A stretch of 64,000 nucleotides of DNA, from the NCBI RefSeq assembly GCF_049800955.1, contig NZ_JBNAGA010000002.1:744001-808000 (forward strand). The letters run 5' to 3'. This document shows positions 25,945 to 33,251 of this stretch, one piece after another. The notes beneath the pieces were generated by a model. The model worked only from the letters and a program-made list of their open reading frames with translations. It was not told where the DNA came from and ran no database searches. A program made the position numbers and the translations under genes. This DNA comes from JAKVBH01 sp049800955 (GTDB lineage: Bacteria; Pseudomonadota; Alphaproteobacteria; Rhodobacterales; Rhodobacteraceae). Position 1 is the stretch's first letter. Each line of letters begins with the position of its first letter.

Positions 25945-25961
25945 ACGCCGACCGGCGCTTT
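25930..25961. terminator. hairpin around the rluA stop, between convergent genes
   Basis: An 8-bp perfect stem AAAGCGCC (25930-25937) with GGCGCTTT (25954-25961); the rluA stop codon lies in the loop. A second small CGCC/GGCG stem competes inside it. There is no good T tract on either strand, so terminator activity is uncertain. Confidence 0.35.
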
Positions 25962-25977
25962 GCTCCAAGACTTGTCG

Positions 25978-26967
25978 CTAGAACGATATGCCAGCTTCTT
26001 CCAAAACCATTTTGAGATCGCCCTCGGCGCGAGGGCCGACATGCCGGATGACTTCACCGGCGACAGCGCAGCCCATGCGTCCGCAGGTTTCCATGTCGCG
26101 GTCCCGGGCGAGTCCGAACAAAAACCCTGCGGCGAAACCATCTCCCGCGCCTGTCGCATCTACGGGTACGATCTTCTGCACACCGACATCTGTGCGCGCG
26201 CCATGCGCCAGGATCGAGACACCGTCCCCTGACCGGGTGCAGGCAACAAGCGAGCAGATTGCAGCCGTTTTGGCCAGACCTTCTTCAAGATCATCGGTTT
26301 GCCAGAGTGATTTGATCTCGTCTTCGTTTCCAATGACGTAATCGAGCTCGTCTTTGATCAAAGTGAGAAAATCGTCTCGGTGCCGCTCGACGCAGAAGGG
26401 ATCGGAAATGGCAATACCGGCCTTGCCGCCAGCCGCACGGCAGGCGCGCGCCATGGCCTTGAAAGCCTCTTTGCCTTTGTCTTTGTCGAAGAGGTAGCCC
26501 TCGAGAAAAACGATGCTGGCATCAGCGGCGACGGTAACGTCAACATCGTCAGGCCCAAGCTCGGCGGAGACGCCGAGGTAGGTGTTCATGGAGCGCTCCC
26601 CATCGGGCGAGACGAAGATCATCGACCGGGATGTTGGCAAATCGCCGGAAACGGGGGGGTTGGGGAAAGCCGTCCCGTCGGCGGCAAGAGCGTCGGCATA
26701 AAAATGCCCCAGCGCGTCATCGGCGACGCGGCCCACAAAGGCCGTCTTCAAGCCAAGGTTGCCTGCGCCTGCGATTGTGTTGGCAACGGAGCCGCCCGCC
26801 GCTTGCGTGCGATCAGCCATTGAGCCAAACAGCAGCTCCGCCCGCTCGCGTTCGACGAGTTGCATAATGCCTTTTGTGATGCCCATGTGACCCAGGAAAC
26901 TATCGTCAGCATGCGTGATTACATCGACAACGGCATTGCCGATGCCCACGACGTCATAGGTTTTCAA
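25978..26967 (-). CDS. adenosine kinase-like PfkB family sugar kinase
   Basis: A 329-aa ribokinase-fold kinase. The first PfkB signature region is AAGGSVANTIAGAGNLG, and the second, DATGAGDGFAAGFLFGLARD, carries the catalytic Asp (D276) and anion hole. Alphaproteobacterial proteins of this type are usually called adenosine kinase, phosphorylating adenosine to AMP, but other nucleosides or sugars cannot be excluded. The start is TTG at 26967: GAGGAG lies about 9 bases upstream and the start overlaps the nth stop as TTGA. It is therefore translationally coupled to nth. Together with amn upstream in the window, it suggests adenylate salvage. Confidence 0.83.
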   Translation of the reverse strand: MKTYDVVGIGNAVVDVITHADDSFLGHMGITKGIMQLVERERAELLFGSMADRTQAAGGSVANTIAGAGNLGLKTAFVGRVADDALGHFYADALAADGTAFPNPPVSGDLPTSRSMIFVSPDGERSMNTYLGVSAELGPDDVDVTVAADASIVFLEGYLFDKDKGKEAFKAMARACRAAGGKAGIAISDPFCVERHRDDFLTLIKDELDYVIGNEDEIKSLWQTDDLEEGLAKTAAICSLVACTRSGDGVSILAHGARTDVGVQKIVPVDATGAGDGFAAGFLFGLARDRDMETCGRMGCAVAGEVIRHVGPRAEGDLKMVLEEAGISF

Positions 26968-27608
26968 AGTGTTTTCTCCTCAAAGCGACACAGGTCGCGG
27001 ATAATACAGGTCGTGCAGGCGGGCTTTCGCGCCTTGCAGTGATAGCGCCCGTGCAGGATCATCCAGTGATGGGCGTGTTGCTGAAAATCGACCGGTATGT
27101 GGTCTTCAATGGCGCGCTCAACCGCGTCGACGTCCTTGCCCGGAGCAATGCCCGTGCGATTGCCCACACGAAAGATATGAGTGTCCACCGCCTGCGCGGG
27201 ATGGCTCCACCACATGTTGAGAACAACGTTGGCCGTCTTGCGTCCGACGCCCGGGAGACCATAAAGCGCTGCGCGTGAATTCGGGACCTCTCCGCCATAA
27301 TCCTCAACGAGGATGCGGGAGAGTTTGATGACGTTCTTGGCCTTGTTGCGATAAAGCCCGATTGTCTTGATGTACTCGATGAGCTTCTCTTCGCCCAAAT
27401 CGAGCATCTTCTGGGGCGTGTCGGCAACTTTGAAAAGATCCTTCGTTGCCCTGTTCACACCTGCATCTGTGGCTTGCGCCGAAAGCGCAACCGCGACCAC
27501 GAGGGTATAGGCGTTGACGTGATCAAGCTCCCCCTTTGGCTCCGCGTCGTGGGCTTGGAAGCGCGTGAAAATCTCACGGATGGTATGGTAGTCGAGCTGT
27601 TTTGCCAT
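26964..27608 (-). CDS. nth: endonuclease III
   Basis: A 214-aa DNA glycosylase/AP lyase that removes oxidised pyrimidines. The helix-hairpin-helix reads LYGLPGVGRKTANVVL with catalytic K124. The catalytic Asp is D142 in AVDTHIFRVGNR. The C-terminal [4Fe-4S] cysteines are C191, C198, C201 and C207, with the canonical spacing 6-2-5. The ATG at 27608 (MAKQLDYH) is chosen because it matches family length (E. coli 211 aa); a longer frame to 27713 adds an unrelated basic stretch. It overlaps the adenosine kinase-like gene by 4 bases and is divergent from an Ada-like gene, making a DNA-repair neighbourhood. Confidence 0.94.
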   Translation of the reverse strand: MAKQLDYHTIREIFTRFQAHDAEPKGELDHVNAYTLVVAVALSAQATDAGVNRATKDLFKVADTPQKMLDLGEEKLIEYIKTIGLYRNKAKNVIKLSRILVEDYGGEVPNSRAALYGLPGVGRKTANVVLNMWWSHPAQAVDTHIFRVGNRTGIAPGKDVDAVERAIEDHIPVDFQQHAHHWMILHGRYHCKARKPACTTCIIRDLCRFEEKTL

Positions 27609-27770
27609 AGACGCCTTATTGCCCAGCAATAGCTCTGGCCGCAATGGGCAAGCTGTGTGGCTGTTTCTGTTTCGTGGCGCGCTGACGCAAGGGCGCGCCG
27701 GTAAGCGCATCATTCGGGTCGAGACCTGATCGCGATTTCGCTACATCTTGGGCAAGACAGGGAGATCGCT

Positions 27771-28610
27771 ATGACAGACCTTGAGCAAAGCTACCATTAT
27801 GGTGTGGTGCGCCGCGCCATCGAGTTGATCGATGAAAAAGGTGCGGGCCTTTCTCTGGATGCGCTGGCGAGTGAGATGGGCATGAGCCCGGCGCATTTTC
27901 AACGCCTGTTTTCACAATGGGTGGGCGTTTCTCCCAAAAGGTATCAACAATATCTGGCCTTGGGCCATGCCAAGACGCTCTTGAAGGAACGTTTCACCAC
28001 CTTGGCCGCAGCTCATGGCGCCGGGCTCTCGGGCGGATCGCGCCTGCATGATCTCTTTGTGCGTTGGGAAGCCATGAGCCCCGGAGATTTTGCCAAGGGA
28101 GGGGCGGGGCTGACGATCTTTTGGGGGTGGTTCGAGAGCCCGTTTGGCCCGGCGCTGGTCATGGGAACGGACAAGGGTATTTGCGGTATCGGGTTCAGCG
28201 CAGAAACGGGGGCAGAGCCTGCGATGGCCGATCTCAAGAGCCGTTGGCCCAAAGCACAATACGTCGAAGACCCGATGCGACTTGCGCCTTGGGTCAATGC
28301 GGCGTTCGGAACAGAACCTGCGACGGAAGCGCCATTGTATCTGATCGGTGCGCCGTTTCAGATCAAGGTTTGGGAAGCCTTGCTGACAATCCCCACGGGC
28401 CATGTGACAACGTATTCCGAGATTGCAGATCACATTGGCCATCCCAAGGCCGTGCGTGCTGTGGGGACCGCTGTCGGGCGCAATCCGATTTCATGGCTTA
28501 TCCCATGCCACAGGGCTCTGCGGAAATCAGGCGGATTGGGCGGCTATCATTGGGGCTTGCCTGTCAAACGCGCCATGTTGGCATATGAGGCGGGGCGCAC
28601 GGGGATGTGA
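27771..28610 (+). CDS. AraC-type HTH/O6-methylguanine-DNA methyltransferase fusion (Ada-like, no N-terminal zinc domain)
   Basis: A 279-aa fusion. Residues about 1-95 form an AraC-type DNA-binding domain (LSLDALASEMGMSPAHFQRLFSQWVGVSPKRYQQY). Residues about 110-275 form an alkyl-DNA alkyltransferase with VWEALLTIPTGHVTTYSEIA and the suicide cysteine C246 in ISWLIPCHRALRKSGG. The Ada N-terminal zinc-binding, methylphosphotriester-sensing domain is absent. It can repair O6-alkylguanine directly, but it cannot sense damage by the E. coli Ada mechanism. The ATG at 27771 follows GGGAG. It is divergent from nth. Confidence 0.92.
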   Translation: MTDLEQSYHYGVVRRAIELIDEKGAGLSLDALASEMGMSPAHFQRLFSQWVGVSPKRYQQYLALGHAKTLLKERFTTLAAAHGAGLSGGSRLHDLFVRWEAMSPGDFAKGGAGLTIFWGWFESPFGPALVMGTDKGICGIGFSAETGAEPAMADLKSRWPKAQYVEDPMRLAPWVNAAFGTEPATEAPLYLIGAPFQIKVWEALLTIPTGHVTTYSEIADHIGHPKAVRAVGTAVGRNPISWLIPCHRALRKSGGLGGYHWGLPVKRAMLAYEAGRTGM

Positions 28611-28732
28611 CGTCTTGTGCGGCGAAACTTCGCCGATTCCCCTTACGATCGTATTTGGCCTCCGCTAGCGTGAAGCTATAAGAACATGAACGACATGGCA
28701 CACAAGACCGTGGCAACCCTACGAGGCAAGAT

Positions 28733-29413
28733 ATGACCCTGATACGCAAACCTTTTTTGTTGTTGAGCGCAGCTGTGATCGCGCTGACGGCCTGCACCCA
28801 TTCCGGCCCTATTGATACGTCGAATGGCCCCAATGAAAACCGCAACGCCAAAACTGGCGCAGCCATCGGTGCGGCGGCGGGTGCTTTGGCAGGCCTTTTG
28901 ACCGCCGGGGATGATCCTGATGAGAAGCGCCGCGCGGCCGCGACAGGCGCTGTCGTCGGTGCTTTGGGCGGGGCCGCCATCGGCAATGCCCTGGACCGGC
29001 AGGAAGAAGACCTGCGCCGCGATCTGGGCGAAACAAATGCGACCATCACAAACACCGGCGACCGCTTGATTGTCACGCTCCCGCAGGACATCCTGTTTGC
29101 CACAGACAGCACCGCCGTGCGCTCGGATCTGCAGCGCGATCTGAGAGCGGTTGCGGGCAATCTGCAGGCCTATCCGAACTCGACCGTTCAAGTCATCGGC
29201 CACACCGACAGTGATGGCGATGCCGGGTATAACCTTGATCTCTCTGATCGGCGCGCCTCTGCGGTCGCGTCGGTCCTGATCGGAGCGGGCGTTAATCCGG
29301 GTCGCATCCAGACGATTGGCCGGGGCGAGGATCAGCCCGTCGCGTCCAACCTGACGCCGGAGGGCAAAGCGCAAAACCGCCGGGTCGAAATCGTCATTCT
29401 CCCCAACGCCTGA
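28733..29413 (+). CDS. OmpA-family lipoprotein with glycine zipper
   Basis: A 226-aa outer-membrane lipoprotein. The lipobox AVIALTAC places the lipidated Cys at 21. A glycine-rich segment (KTGAAIGAAAGALAGLL and GAVVGALGGAAIGNALD, about 40-90) resembles a YMGG/glycine-zipper motif that may insert in the membrane. The C-terminal OmpA-like domain (about 100-225) has LPQDILFATDSTAVR, VQVIGHTDSDGDAGYNLDLSDRRA and EGKAQNRRVEIVI, and should bind peptidoglycan non-covalently. This matches the YiaD/Pal-like group. Its stop codon lies in the first arm of an attenuator-like RNA element before the next gene. Confidence 0.9.
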   Translation: MTLIRKPFLLLSAAVIALTACTHSGPIDTSNGPNENRNAKTGAAIGAAAGALAGLLTAGDDPDEKRRAAATGAVVGALGGAAIGNALDRQEEDLRRDLGETNATITNTGDRLIVTLPQDILFATDSTAVRSDLQRDLRAVAGNLQAYPNSTVQVIGHTDSDGDAGYNLDLSDRRASAVASVLIGAGVNPGRIQTIGRGEDQPVASNLTPEGKAQNRRVEIVILPNA

Positions 29414-29484
29414 GGCAGTCAGGCCTTGCGCTTGATCTCCAGTGACATAGCTTCTGCCTCAACAACATGAGGCAGGAGTTTTTT
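29408..29484 (+). terminator. intrinsic terminator/attenuator-like element abutting the next start codon
   Basis: An 11-bp stem (29451-29461 with 29468-29478, one T-G wobble), a 6-base loop and a T6 run (29479-29484) end exactly at the ATG at 29485. The 3' arm contains the AGGAG ribosome site of the flavin reductase gene. A third copy of the 3' arm core, TGAGGCAG at 29411-29418, overlaps the OmpA-family stop codon. It could pair with CTGCCTCA (29454-29461) instead, breaking the terminator. A small hairpin (29408-29413 with 29419-29424) also involves this first copy. Confidence 0.65.
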
Positions 29485-30036
29485 ATGGCGCAATATTCTC
29501 TTTTAGGCATCTCGGGCGCTCTGCGCAGCGGTTCAACAAACACCATGTTGGTGAAAGAGGCTGCGCGCGTATTTGAGCCAGCGTCCTTCACTCTCGCGGA
29601 TCTGCGCCTCCCGCTCTACGATGGTGATCTTGAGGCCAGTGGTGGCATCCCGGCTTCCGTACAAACACTCGCGGATCAAATCGCGGCGGCAGATGCCGTC
29701 GTTATCTCTGGCCCGGAATACAACAAGGGCATCAGTGGCGTGTTGAAGAATGCGTTGGATTGGGTCTCCCGAACCGAAGGCGCGCCTTGGGTGGGCAAGC
29801 CCGTCGCGGTTTTGTCCGCTGCCGCGGGGCGTGCTGGTGGCGAGCGAACCCAAGTCATGTTGCGCAATTGTCTCGTCGCTTTCCAACCTCGTTTGCTGCA
29901 AGGTCCAGAAGTCATGATCGCAGGCTCGGGTTCGGCCTTTGATGACTCTGGTCAGCTTACAAATGAACGCTCGGTTGAAGGGTTGCGCAAGTTGATGTCT
30001 GCCTTGCGTGATGAGGTTGCGCGCAGCCAGGCCTAG
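29485..30036 (+). CDS. NADPH-dependent FMN reductase family oxidoreductase
   Basis: A 183-aa flavodoxin-fold protein. The FMN phosphate loop LLGISGALRSGSTNTMLV is followed by ADAVVISGPEYNKGISGVLKNALDWVSR, the standard flavin-ring region of the NADPH-dependent FMN reductase/YieF-ChrR group. It may reduce quinones, chromate or FMN; the substrate is not readable. The ATG at 29485 has AGGAG 6 to 7 bases upstream but lies immediately after a terminator T tract. An ATG at 29467 in frame, inside the hairpin loop, is an alternative start (189 aa). Its stop overlaps that of the convergent VOC gene at a CTAG palindrome. Confidence 0.85.
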   Translation: MAQYSLLGISGALRSGSTNTMLVKEAARVFEPASFTLADLRLPLYDGDLEASGGIPASVQTLADQIAAADAVVISGPEYNKGISGVLKNALDWVSRTEGAPWVGKPVAVLSAAAGRAGGERTQVMLRNCLVAFQPRLLQGPEVMIAGSGSAFDDSGQLTNERSVEGLRKLMSALRDEVARSQA

Positions 30037-30425
30037 GTTGGAAACGAAATCTCAATGAGGTTTTGATCCGGGTCGCGTATGTAGAAAGACAGAATGGGTC
30101 CGGTCGCGCCAGTGCGACAGACCGGGCCTTCTTCAATAGCAACAGCATGCTTCTTCAAATGCGCCTGCCAGTCTTCGACGGAACTTGACGCGAGAAAACA
30201 GAGATCGGCGCTTCCTGCTGTCGGGCGGTCTGCCTTCGGTTCGAACTCACGTCCGGCCTCATGCAGGTTGATCTTTTGTTCACCGAAGTGCAGCGCCCAG
30301 CGAGATGGGCCTGACGCGGGCTGAAAAGCGCTCGCTCGCATGCCCAAAACATCTTCGTAAAACGCACATGTTGTCGGGATATCAGCAACTGTCAGAACAA
30401 GGTGATCCAGTGACAAGACACGCAT
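30033..30425 (-). CDS. VOC family protein (glyoxalase/fosfomycin-resistance superfamily)
   Basis: A 130-aa single-module-pair VOC protein. The start VLSLDHLVLTVADIPTTCAFYEDVLGM gives the first metal ligand (H8). WALHFGEQKINLHEAG gives a second histidine, and the C-terminal FYIRDPDQNLIEIS gives the glutamate (E125). This layout matches YaeR/virulence-type VOC proteins; the activity (lyase, thiol transferase or dioxygenase) is unknown. It lies behind the terminator of the ExoY-type gene, so it probably has its own promoter. Its stop shares a CTAG with the flavin reductase gene. Confidence 0.82.
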   Translation of the reverse strand: MRVLSLDHLVLTVADIPTTCAFYEDVLGMRASAFQPASGPSRWALHFGEQKINLHEAGREFEPKADRPTAGSADLCFLASSSVEDWQAHLKKHAVAIEEGPVCRTGATGPILSFYIRDPDQNLIEISFPT

Positions 30426-30433
30426 CGAGATCT

Positions 30434-30468
30434 CCCAACAATAAAGCAGCGCCAGTGCGGCGCCGCTT
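30434..30468 (-). terminator. intrinsic terminator after the ExoY-type gene
   Basis: Read on the minus strand: a 10-bp stem (30459-30468 with 30444-30453, one G-T wobble), a 5-base loop and a T-rich tail opposite 30443-30434. It lies about 25 bases past the sugar transferase stop and just before the VOC gene start. Confidence 0.8.
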
Positions 30469-30492
30469 CACCTGCTAAAAAAGCGCTTGTTC

Positions 30493-31179
30493 TCAGCAGC
30501 CGGTGCCACGCAGCACAACATGTACTGTGCGCCACAATACCTTAAGGTCCGTGAAGAACGAAAGGTCGCAAAAATAGGCTGTATCGTAGAAAGCTCTCTC
30601 GGAAAAACCACACTCGTTACGCACTGAAATCTGCCAGTAGCCTGTGATGCCCGGGCGCATCGCATAGTATGCAGTCCCCGGGTAGAGGCTGCGCTGCGAC
30701 GTCATCATCGGGCGAGGCCCAACGATCGACATGTCGCCGCGGAAAACATTGAACAATTGCGGCAATTCGTCAAAAGACGATTTTCGCAAAAATTGACCTA
30801 TCGGGGTGACCCGGGGATCGACGCGCAGTTTCTGGGAATGCTCCCATTCTGCGCGTGCGTCGGCGTTGCCAGCAAGATAGCCTTGAAGCTCTTTGTCTGC
30901 ATTGGGCACCATGGAGCGGAGTTTCCACATCCAAAAATGCTCACCATTCAAGCCGATGCGCTTTTGGCGGTAAAACGGATTCGCACCGTCGCGGGCCAGG
31001 ACAAGAAGAGCGCAGATCAAAACCACTGTCATCACCGGCAAAGCGAGCAGAGCCACAATGGCAAGATCGAAGGCTCTCTTGAACACACTCCGATACACCC
31101 CATTGGGCGCTCTCGCATCACGCGCGAGATCAAACTCATAATCACCAGCCGAATATGGCTGACGCAATTGCATGGTCAT
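30493..31179 (-). CDS. ExoY/PssA-type undecaprenyl-phosphate sugar-1-phosphate transferase
   Basis: A 228-aa membrane enzyme that starts polysaccharide repeat units by moving a sugar-1-phosphate to undecaprenyl phosphate at the inner membrane. One N-terminal hydrophobic segment (FDLAIVALLALPVMTVVLICALLVL) is followed by the conserved FYRQKRIGLNGEHFWMWKLRSM, FLRKSSFDELPQLFNVFRGDMSIVGPRP and YYAMRPGITGYWQIS motifs. The ATG at 31179 is chosen because GAGGGG lies 9 bases upstream. It is monocistronic, with an intrinsic terminator and an unusually long upstream region. Galactose or glucose is the likely sugar by analogy with ExoY/PssA, not shown here. Confidence 0.9.
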   Translation of the reverse strand: MTMQLRQPYSAGDYEFDLARDARAPNGVYRSVFKRAFDLAIVALLALPVMTVVLICALLVLARDGANPFYRQKRIGLNGEHFWMWKLRSMVPNADKELQGYLAGNADARAEWEHSQKLRVDPRVTPIGQFLRKSSFDELPQLFNVFRGDMSIVGPRPMMTSQRSLYPGTAYYAMRPGITGYWQISVRNECGFSERAFYDTAYFCDLSFFTDLKVLWRTVHVVLRGTGC

Positions 31180-31975
31180 TCCAACGCCCCTCCAGAGGCA
31201 CGGGTGACGAGGCAAGAGACAGCAGATGGTCACGCGAATGGCACGCCCGTTCCAGTCAAGGCAGTGCAGCTTACAGCGCGGGATGTTCCCCTAACTAACC
31301 TTCCGAAGTACCCTTCACACTCACAGTGAAAGCACCAACCCCCAAGTGCCGATAATATGTGAAATCGACTTGAGCCAAATTTCACTCGACTTGTAGACAA
31401 AACCCCAGATGCTGCTTTGCGTCAAGTTCAGGTGCTGCGTCAAAAGCCTTGATAGGTTGGGGAAAACGCCACTAACCATGTCAATTTTTCGTCGAATCAT
31501 GGCGTGTTTGCATGCGAGACGTGAGAATTGACGCCAAGTAGAGTCAGTCGAGAGCCGCAACGCGTTTACCCGTACTTTTCCAATTTGGAAACAATGCAGG
31601 TTAGTTTTGGCTGTTTGACACATCGCCGCGCAATTTTCTGAAAAGCAGCGCCCTTTGATCGGAAACAATCTGCCACAGAGATGCCATACTTCTTACGGTG
31701 TCATAATCCTTGACAGGTGTCTTTGAGACCTTCCGGCGCGGACCCGTTTCGGGCGGAAATGCGGTCGCAGCATTTTCTTCACTTTTTGGAGACAGACTGT
31801 TTCTTAACCAACGTACTGTGGAAAAGACACGCTATGGTTGTGCTTTCTTTGAATGCTGGGGCTTGTTGCTGGCGATTACGATTCGCGGAGCGGCTAAGGG
31901 CTGCCGACCCTTCGGCGTCAATTGGTTGCCAAGGCGGTCCGGCAGGGCTAATGCGCTTGGCCAGCGGAGGTTGCC
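31180..31975. promoter_or_regulatory. 796-base gene-free region with several palindromes
   Basis: This less GC-rich stretch between the ExoY-type gene and rnd has no convincing gene; short open frames here lack ribosome sites and recognisable motifs. It holds GTGAAAT (31359-31365) and its exact complement (31379-31385) overlapping an AT-rich box. A 15-base palindrome TTTCCAA-T-TTGGAAA lies at 31577-31591, and TTTTC-T-GAAAA at 31634-31644. TTGACA occurs at 31710-31715 without a matching -10. The last 110 bases before rnd can fold into a long interrupted hairpin. It most likely contains regulated promoters for the sugar transferase, and possibly a small RNA. Confidence 0.45.
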
Positions 31976-32587
31976 ATGTCCCATCACGTTTACCAAAATG
32001 ATCTTCCCGACGATCTCGATCTTGGTCCCAGCGTCGCCATCGATTGTGAGACCATGGGGCTGAACCCGCATCGGGATCGCCTGTGCGTGGTGCAATTGTC
32101 CAGCGGTGATGGGGTGGCCCATCTGGTTCAGATTGCCAAAGGGCAGACACGCGCGCCCAATCTTGAAAAGTTGCTAGTCGATCCTGAGGTCGTGAAGATT
32201 TTTCACTTTGGCCGATTTGACATCGCCGCCATGCTGAATGCGTTTGGCGTTCTGACGGCCCCGGTCTTTTGCACAAAAATCGCCAGCAAAATGGTTCGGA
32301 CATACACCGACCGGCATGGGTTGAAGTACCTGCTCCAGGAGCTGCTGTCCGTCGATATTTCGAAACAACAGCAATCAAGCGATTGGGGTGCACAAGATCT
32401 CAGCGCGGCTCAGATCGAGTACGCGGCGTCGGACGTGCTGTATCTGCATCGATTGCGTGATGTTTTGGTTGAGCGATTGAAGCGGGAAGGGCGTTTGGAG
32501 ATAGCGCAGTCCTGTTTTGATTTCTTGCCAACCCGCGCGCAGCTTGATTTGGCGGGCTGGCCGGAGCAGGACATCTTTTCGCATTGA
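31976..32587 (+). CDS. rnd: short ribonuclease D (DEDDy 3'-5' exonuclease)
   Basis: A 203-aa exonuclease with only the DEDDy catalytic domain; the HRDC domains of E. coli RNase D (375 aa) are missing, as is usual in this order. Catalytic acids are D23 and E25 in VAIDCETMGL, D82 in FHFGRFDIAAML, and Y149 with D153 in EYAASDVLYLHRL. It processes the 3' ends of tRNA and other small RNAs. The ATG at 31976 follows CGGAGG. It is the first gene of the rnd-lptC-lptA-lptB row, but a strong hairpin separates it from lptC. Confidence 0.9.
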   Translation: MSHHVYQNDLPDDLDLGPSVAIDCETMGLNPHRDRLCVVQLSSGDGVAHLVQIAKGQTRAPNLEKLLVDPEVVKIFHFGRFDIAAMLNAFGVLTAPVFCTKIASKMVRTYTDRHGLKYLLQELLSVDISKQQQSSDWGAQDLSAAQIEYAASDVLYLHRLRDVLVERLKREGRLEIAQSCFDFLPTRAQLDLAGWPEQDIFSH

Positions 32588-32596
32588 GCAAATGCG

Positions 32597-32626
32597 CCTA
32601 CATAGGGGCTGTGCCGCCTATGTAGG
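32597..32626 (+). repeat. perfect inverted repeat between rnd and lptC
   Basis: CCTACATAGG (32597-32606) and its exact complement (32617-32626) enclose a 10-base spacer that can itself form GGC/GCC pairs, giving one nearly continuous stem. No T tract follows. It starts 9 bases after the rnd stop and ends 9 bases before the TTG start of lptC. It may separate rnd from the lpt genes or act as an operator or RNA stability element. Confidence 0.6.
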
Positions 32627-32635
32627 ACAATCGCC

Positions 32636-33247
32636 TTGGCTCTTTTTTCTTACTCATCTTTCATAAACGGCTTGAAAGTGCTTTTGCCGTTGGGCGCTCT
32701 CGCCTTGTTGGCGACGTTATTTCTTTTTGCGCGCACGAGCCCGGAGGACGGCCAATTGCCCTATCTCGAGGATCTGCGCCAACGCGTGGCGGGCGCGGAC
32801 GGCATGCGATCCCCCTTTTATACCGGCAGCACAGAAGCAGGCGACGCCATCACTGTTGAGGCGGAGAGTGCGCGGCCCGATCCTGAAGATCCGGCCCGAA
32901 CTCTTGCGCAAGAGCTGCGCGCGCATATCGGCTATTCTGACGGATCGGATTTGACGATCACTTCCCGAGATGCCGTGTACAGCGACGCGACTGATCTCCT
33001 GCGACTGTCGGGGGATGTCACCCTGATAAGTTCCAACGGATATCAGGTGCGCACGGAGCTCTTGGAAGCCCATATTGAGGAAGCTTTCGCCGAGAGCCCC
33101 GGCCCCGTTGAGGCGATTGGACCGGCCGGGCGTATTACGTCCGGTGGCATGGTTGTCGAGCGGACGGGCCGCCAATCTGATGAGGTGCAATTGGTTTTCA
33201 CAAAGGGTGTGAAGCTGGTATACAAACGCGAAACGGCCAACGAGTAA
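32636..33247 (+). CDS. lptC: LPS export protein LptC
   Basis: A 203-aa bitopic inner-membrane protein of the Lpt machine that passes lipopolysaccharide from LptBFG to LptA. The membrane anchor is LKVLLPLGALALLATLFLF (about residues 13-31). The periplasmic beta-jellyroll follows, with DLTITSRDAVYSDATDLLRLSGDVTL as the recognisable OstA-like strand set. The start is TTG at 32636; AGGAC lies before it and no ATG or GTG in frame would keep the membrane anchor. Position directly before lptA and lptB confirms the assignment despite low sequence conservation. Confidence 0.85.
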   Translation: MALFSYSSFINGLKVLLPLGALALLATLFLFARTSPEDGQLPYLEDLRQRVAGADGMRSPFYTGSTEAGDAITVEAESARPDPEDPARTLAQELRAHIGYSDGSDLTITSRDAVYSDATDLLRLSGDVTLISSNGYQVRTELLEAHIEEAFAESPGPVEAIGPAGRITSGGMVVERTGRQSDEVQLVFTKGVKLVYKRETANE

Positions 33248-33251
33248 CGTC

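Noticed and set aside
31321..31668. Possible 115-aa minus-strand gene in the long intergenic region
   Set aside because: No ribosome site, no recognisable motif, and it covers the operator-like palindromes; more likely regulatory DNA.
31840..31975. Calling this segment 6S RNA
   Set aside because: The interrupted hairpin is suggestive, but I could not match conserved 6S positions or find a proper promoter, so no RNA gene is claimed.
31710..32063. Possible 117-aa plus-strand gene before rnd
   Set aside because: It overlaps the well supported rnd start in another frame and has an arginine/proline-rich non-protein-like composition.
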